The notes under the pieces are model-generated. The model made no database searches, was not told where the DNA came from, and saw nothing but the letters and a program-made list of their open reading frames with translations. Both the position numbers and the translations under genes were made by a program. A stretch of DNA of 64,000 bases from QQWI01 sp964522015. Its GTDB lineage: Bacteria; Bacillota; Clostridia; Peptostreptococcales; Acidaminobacteraceae. Numbering within the stretch: position 1 is the stretch's first letter; every line of letters starts with the position of its first letter. The stretch lies in assembly GCA_964522015.1 (NCBI GenBank), contig CAZFST010000011.1:44906-108905 (forward strand). The letters run 5' to 3'. Shown here in pieces: positions 61,126-64,000 of the stretch.

Positions 61126-61337
61126 TTCATTGTTCGCGATTGTGTTCTTAACAGGAATAGTGGGCTCGCCAAAAAAAGTATTGGTTCAACACACTGATTA
61201 TTTAGTTTCCTTAGTTAAGAACGCTCACACTCACAAAAATACCTCTCAAAATTAAATAGGTTTAGGCAATCATTTCTGCCTATCAAAAGCTTACCACTGA
61301 AATTCAGAATATTCAAGTCCTATTTATTGAGTGAAGA

Positions 61338-61366
61338 TTGCAAAACTTCACTGGGTATGTTACATT
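61338..61366 (+). promoter_or_regulatory. Sigma-A promoter for tupA
   Basis: TTGCAA and TACATT are 17 bases apart, giving a start near 61373 and a leader of about 108 bases. Confidence 0.65.
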
Positions 61367-61372
61367 TTTAAC

Positions 61373-61480
61373 GTAGACATTTACTCCGATCAACCAGACC
61401 TAAAAGCAAGGGCTTATGGTAGGTTGCCAAAGGGTTGCATTAGAAATGATGCTGCCTTCCATTATGAAAAGGAGAATTAG
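61373..61480 (+). promoter_or_regulatory. Structured tupA leader, possible tungsten/molybdenum-cofactor-type riboswitch
   Basis: Nested pairings are visible: CTCC (61384-61387) with the Shine-Dalgarno GGAG (61471-61474), CAACC (61391-61395) with GGTTG (61433-61437), ACCTA (61398-61402) with TAGGT (61420-61424), and AAGC-AAGG-GCTT inside. GCAT...ATGC forms another short hairpin (about 61437-61453). The segments CTCCGA and GCTGCCTTCC faintly recall the Moco/Tuco RNA core. The outermost pair would hide the ribosome-binding site. This is a candidate, not an identification. Confidence 0.4.
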
Positions 61481-62449
61481 ATGATGAAGCAGTTGATGAA
61501 GATGAAGTTGAAGACGGAGACTAAGTCCAAGCACTTAAGCGGGTTATCAATGGTCCTACTGGTATTCTGTTTGCTGGTCTCTTTGGTTGGGTGTCAAGCA
61601 AAAACAGAGACTGTAGTTGCCGATCAAACACAGGCTGTCACCGAGGCAACTACTGAGGCGCAAACCACTGTAGCAACCATTGAGAACAAAACATTACTGC
61701 TTTCAACCACCACAAGCACTGAAAACAGTGGCTTACTAGCCTACTTACTCCCGCTTTTCACTGAAGAAACGGGTATTGAAGTTAAAGTGGTGGCTGTTGG
61801 ATCTGGTCAGGCCCTTAAAATGGGGGAAGATGGGGAAGCAGATGTGCTTTTAGTCCATGCTAAAGCTTCAGAAGAAGAATTCATTGCAGCTGGACATGGT
61901 CTAGAACGGTTTGATGTCATGTACAATGACTTTATATTGGTTGGTCCAAAAACCGATGCTCTTGATTTGAAGAATAAGGCTGCTGGGGATATCAACGCAG
62001 CATTTTTAGCAATTAAAGAAGCAAAAGCACCCTTTGTCTCCCGGGGAGATGATTCGGGTACCCATAAGAAAGAGTTAGCCATTTGGAAAGCAGCTGGCGC
62101 AGAAATAACAGCAGATAAGCCAGCTGGGGAATGGTATTTATCAACAGGCCAGGGGATGGGCCCAGTGCTTAGTCTTACAGATGAAAAAGAAGGCTACACC
62201 TTGACAGACCGGGCGACATACCTTTCTATGACAAAAGATCTTGATTTAGAGATTCTTGTTGAAAATGATAAAGCCCTTTATAATCAGTATGGTGTCATTG
62301 CTGTCAACCCTTCAAAAAACGAAGCAATCAACGGTGAAGGGGCTCAGATTTTTATTCAGTGGCTTCTATCTGAAAAAGGACAGGCTTTGATTGGGGAGTT
62401 TGGGAAAGTCGAATTTGGTCAGTCTCTTTTTATTCCCAATGCAAAATAG
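61481..62449 (+). CDS. tupA: Tungstate-binding lipoprotein (TupA-like)
   Basis: The 322-residue protein has a long basic leader, a hydrophobic segment and a lipobox LVSLVGC with Cys38, followed by a Thr/Ala/Glu-rich tether. The binding domain begins with the oxyanion-binding TTTSTENSGLLAYLLPLF and contains AVGSGQALKMGEDGEADVLLVHA, hallmarks of the tungstate-specific TupA family rather than ModA. TupB and TupC, the permease and ATPase, do not follow: the next gene is on the other strand. Either they are elsewhere or this is a scavenging orphan. Two tandem ATGs (61481 and 61484) follow GGAG. Confidence 0.92.
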   Translation: MMKQLMKMKLKTETKSKHLSGLSMVLLVFCLLVSLVGCQAKTETVVADQTQAVTEATTEAQTTVATIENKTLLLSTTTSTENSGLLAYLLPLFTEETGIEVKVVAVGSGQALKMGEDGEADVLLVHAKASEEEFIAAGHGLERFDVMYNDFILVGPKTDALDLKNKAAGDINAAFLAIKEAKAPFVSRGDDSGTHKKELAIWKAAGAEITADKPAGEWYLSTGQGMGPVLSLTDEKEGYTLTDRATYLSMTKDLDLEILVENDKALYNQYGVIAVNPSKNEAINGEGAQIFIQWLLSEKGQALIGEFGKVEFGQSLFIPNAK

Positions 62450-62511
62450 CGATTTTATCGACAGTGCCAAATAGGCAATAGAGGTCTCTGTTGGATTAAA
62501 TTACCACAGAT

Positions 62512-62577
62512 AATAAAAGACAGGTATAACCAACTCATCACCTAGGGTGTATGGCTTGGTTAACCTGTCTTTTTTTA
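62512..62577. terminator. Bidirectional terminator between tupA and the NqrF-like gene
   Basis: AAAAGACAGGT-ATAACCAA (62516-62533) pairs with TTGGTTA-ACCTGTCTTTT (62556-62574), with a T-tract on the plus strand and an A-tract giving T on the minus strand. Confidence 0.88.
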
Positions 62578-62595
62578 CTTAGTCGGTTTAGTCAC

Positions 62596-63693
62596 CTAAA
62601 ATTTATCGTAGTAAATCAGGGATTCTTCCATGCCGATTTCTTTTAAGGCAATGGTTGCAGCATCAATCATAACTGGGCTGCCGCACATGTAAGCCTCTTT
62701 ATTTTCTCCACTATCAAGATATTTTTTGATCAGCTCCGGTACCCGTTTGGTATCGCCAGACCATTGGTCTTCTTCAGTGGCTCGGGTCAAGCTATAAATA
62801 AATCTGAAATTGGGCATGTCCCTTTCAAAAGTTTCTATTTTGTCCATCATATAAAGCTCTTTACGGTTTCTTGCGCTGAAAAACAAGGTGACTTTTCGAT
62901 TGATGCGATTTTCGTGCATATGGCGAAGGATTGACATAATTGGCGCTAGGCCTGTGCCGATGGCTACCATTACCATTTCACGGTCACCCTCTCGGTAAAA
63001 GAAATCTCCAAAGGGGCCTACCACAGTGAGTTTTTGGCCTGCTTTTAAAAAGTCGTGGATATAGGTGGTGCAAATACCTGCCTCAACGCGACCGATAAAG
63101 AGCTCGATGGCTTCGCTTTGACTAGGTGGAGAGGCCACAGAATAGGCCCTGTAGACTTCTTCGTCGCTGCCCTTGTAGGTTGGGGTCAGGATTTGAATGT
63201 ATTGACCGGGTTTGAAGTCGATGGTTTTGCCTTTTGGGAGGTCAAGAATTAAGTGTTTCACTGTGGAGTTGACAAGGTTGTTTTGTCGGACGGTGTAGTC
63301 GTACTGTTTGACATTAAAGAGGTCTTCTGGGATGTTGATGCTGATATCGCTTTTGACCTTGCACTGGCAACTGAGTCGCAGGCCGTTTTTTTGTTCATCG
63401 GGGGTTAAGTAACCAAGTTCGGTAGGCAGAACATCGCCGCCCCCTTCAAGAACATGGACTTTGCAGTACCCGCAACTTCCTTTTCCCCCGCAAGCTGAGG
63501 GGATGAAGATTTCGTTGTCAATCAAGCTGCTGAGTAAGGTGTCGCCCCCTTCAATCAGCAGTGTCTTCTCCCCATTGATCACCATTTTTTTTTCGCCGTA
63601 ATTAGCGATGGTCCGGTTGGCAATGGAGAGTAGAAGGGCCAAAACACCTGTAATGGCACACAGAGTGACTACTGATTTGATAATTTCTTGCAT
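62596..63693 (-). CDS. NqrF-like FAD- and [2Fe-2S]-containing NAD(P)H oxidoreductase
   Basis: The 365-residue protein has one N-terminal membrane helix (about 5-28) and a plant-type ferredoxin domain with Cys68, Cys74, Cys77 and Cys109 or Cys111 (SACGGKGSCGYC). A ferredoxin-reductase module follows with the FAD motif RAYSVASPP and the NAD-binding IGTGLAPIMSILRH and CGSPVMIDAA. This is the layout of subunit F of Na+-translocating NADH:quinone oxidoreductase. None of the other nqr subunits is in the window, and a TnpB element end lies upstream, so it may be an orphan electron-entry protein. I chose the ATG at 63693 behind GAGGGGG; the TTG at 63708 lies in front of that site. Confidence 0.85.
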   Translation of the reverse strand: MQEIIKSVVTLCAITGVLALLLSIANRTIANYGEKKMVINGEKTLLIEGGDTLLSSLIDNEIFIPSACGGKGSCGYCKVHVLEGGGDVLPTELGYLTPDEQKNGLRLSCQCKVKSDISINIPEDLFNVKQYDYTVRQNNLVNSTVKHLILDLPKGKTIDFKPGQYIQILTPTYKGSDEEVYRAYSVASPPSQSEAIELFIGRVEAGICTTYIHDFLKAGQKLTVVGPFGDFFYREGDREMVMVAIGTGLAPIMSILRHMHENRINRKVTLFFSARNRKELYMMDKIETFERDMPNFRFIYSLTRATEEDQWSGDTKRVPELIKKYLDSGENKEAYMCGSPVMIDAATIALKEIGMEESLIYYDKF

Positions 63694-63945
63694 AAGAGGC
63701 CCCCTCAATTGTTAGATTTATTAGTCTGATACCATTTATAACAACTGATAAACATTTTCAATTGAATTATTTGAAAGTTTTTTTACGTTTCACAAAGGTG
63801 GATTTTGGCTTGATTTAAGTGCTTGAAAATCCGAATTAAGGGTATATTTTTTACGGTTCGATTGCAGTAAATTCTAGGCATTCACCACTAAGACTGATAT
63901 AGTAAAGTATGAATTCAATACTTGACGAATTCATTGCTTATCAAA
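63694..63945. other. A/T-rich intergenic region between the NqrF-like gene and the second TnpB element
   Basis: The region has no supported ORF. A minus-strand TATAAA near 63735 with TTGAAA 15 bases upstream may be the NqrF-like promoter. Two GAATTC sites (about 63911 and 63927) lie near the insertion site. Confidence 0.35.
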
Positions 63946-64000
63946 TTTATCATCCCTGGCAAGAAGACCCCCACCTCTTAGCCTTCCTTGCTCACGTAGT
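63946..64000 (+). mobile_element. Left end of a second copy of the TnpB element, cut by the window edge
   Basis: These 55 bases match 55971-56025 at 51 positions without gaps, starting at the shared TTTATCATCCCTG and ending in the CTCACGTAGT of the left subterminal hairpin. Orientation is the same as the first copy. The flanks immediately before TTTAT differ, so TTTAT is the likely common target/TAM-like sequence. Confidence 0.85.

Larger units (their letters stand above)
61011..61480. other. 470-bp divergent intergenic region with extensive RNA-like structure
   Basis: Besides the two U-tract hairpins and the tupA promoter, the region contains GTTCTTAAC (61144-61152) pairing exactly with GTTAAGAAC (about 61213-61221). 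Inner pairs are AGGAA/TTCCT and AGTG/CACT, giving one long imperfect hairpin of about 80 bases readable on either strand. A further hairpin AGGCA...TGCCT lies at about 61264-61281. No ORF is supported. It may encode a small RNA or a long leader of the MutS2-like gene. Confidence 0.45.

Noticed and set aside
61100..61130. T-box leader upstream of the MutS2-like gene (GTGGTGTGCC resembles the T-box)
   Set aside because: The UGGNACCGCG core is not matched, and no stem I or specifier pattern or amino-acid-related gene is present.
61140..61225. 6S RNA
   Set aside because: The long imperfect hairpin is suggestive, but the sequence and central bubble do not convincingly match what I know of firmicute 6S RNA.
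1..64000. CRISPR arrays, rRNA and tRNA genes
   Set aside because: I saw no regularly spaced direct repeats and no tRNA-like cloverleaf or rRNA signature by reading; a dedicated scan was not possible.

Overview
The window looks like chromosome of a motile, low-to-moderate G+C, anaerobic Firmicute of the class Clostridia. The evidence is Gram-positive Shine-Dalgarno sites, frequent TTG/GTG starts, an mbl-flgF-flgG-flgJ-fabZ order and a comF-flgM-flgN-flgK-flgL order resembling Bacillus, a lysine-fermentation-type beta-keto acid cleavage enzyme, a tungstate-binding lipoprotein and a sodium-type F-ATPase c subunit. A Fusibacter/Acidaminobacter-like organism is a guess only. I saw no rRNA, tRNA or CRISPR array.

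Layout. 0-4 kb: end of an FtsX-like permease, kce, and a convergent copper-amine-oxidase-N/transglutaminase-like surface protein. 4-13 kb: a core housekeeping run (rpmE, tdk, yqhQ-like DUF1385, prmC, prfA, Sua5/TsaC, a small membrane protein, rpiB, upp, tagO-like, wecB/mnaA). 13.4-14.7 kb: a two-subunit acetoacetate-type CoA-transferase. 14.8-21.9 kb: a complete ATP synthase operon (two atpI-type genes, then BEFHAGDC) whose c subunit carries the residues that bind Na+ in Ilyobacter. 22-27 kb: a membrane HD-GYP protein and a histidine kinase, divergent from an HD-GYP response regulator. 27.2-33.6 kb: murA, mbl, a small membrane protein, convergent luxS, two rod/hook genes, a flgJ-type gene and fabZ. 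33.8-44.2 kb: patatin-like lipase, phosphohexomutase, an unrecognised 392-aa protein, an AEC permease, a SAM-I riboswitch with metK, recD2 and comF.

44.4-55.9 kb is a late flagellar region: flgM behind a textbook sigma-28 (SigD) promoter, flgN, flgK, flgL, a YviE-like protein, flaG, fliS, a YjfB-like peptide, a second flaG and a coiled-coil protein. A three-gene pseudopilin operon, hpf and a short flagellin follow. fliD, fliW and csrA, usual members of such clusters, are not here. A TnpB-only IS200/IS605-group element sits directly upstream of the flagellin. Its tnpB is split by an insertion carrying a perfect 24-bp palindrome, and the left end of a second copy runs off the right edge of the window.

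57.5-64 kb: a PepV-like dipeptidase, a MutS2 paralogue without the Smr domain, a structured intergenic region, tupA behind a leader that may fold over its ribosome-binding site, and an orphan NqrF-like flavoprotein.

The points most worth following are the flagellin/TnpB junction, the palindromic insertion in tnpB, the tupA leader, the intergenic RNA-like structure upstream of mutS2, and a recurrent GAGCC...GGCTC intergenic hairpin.
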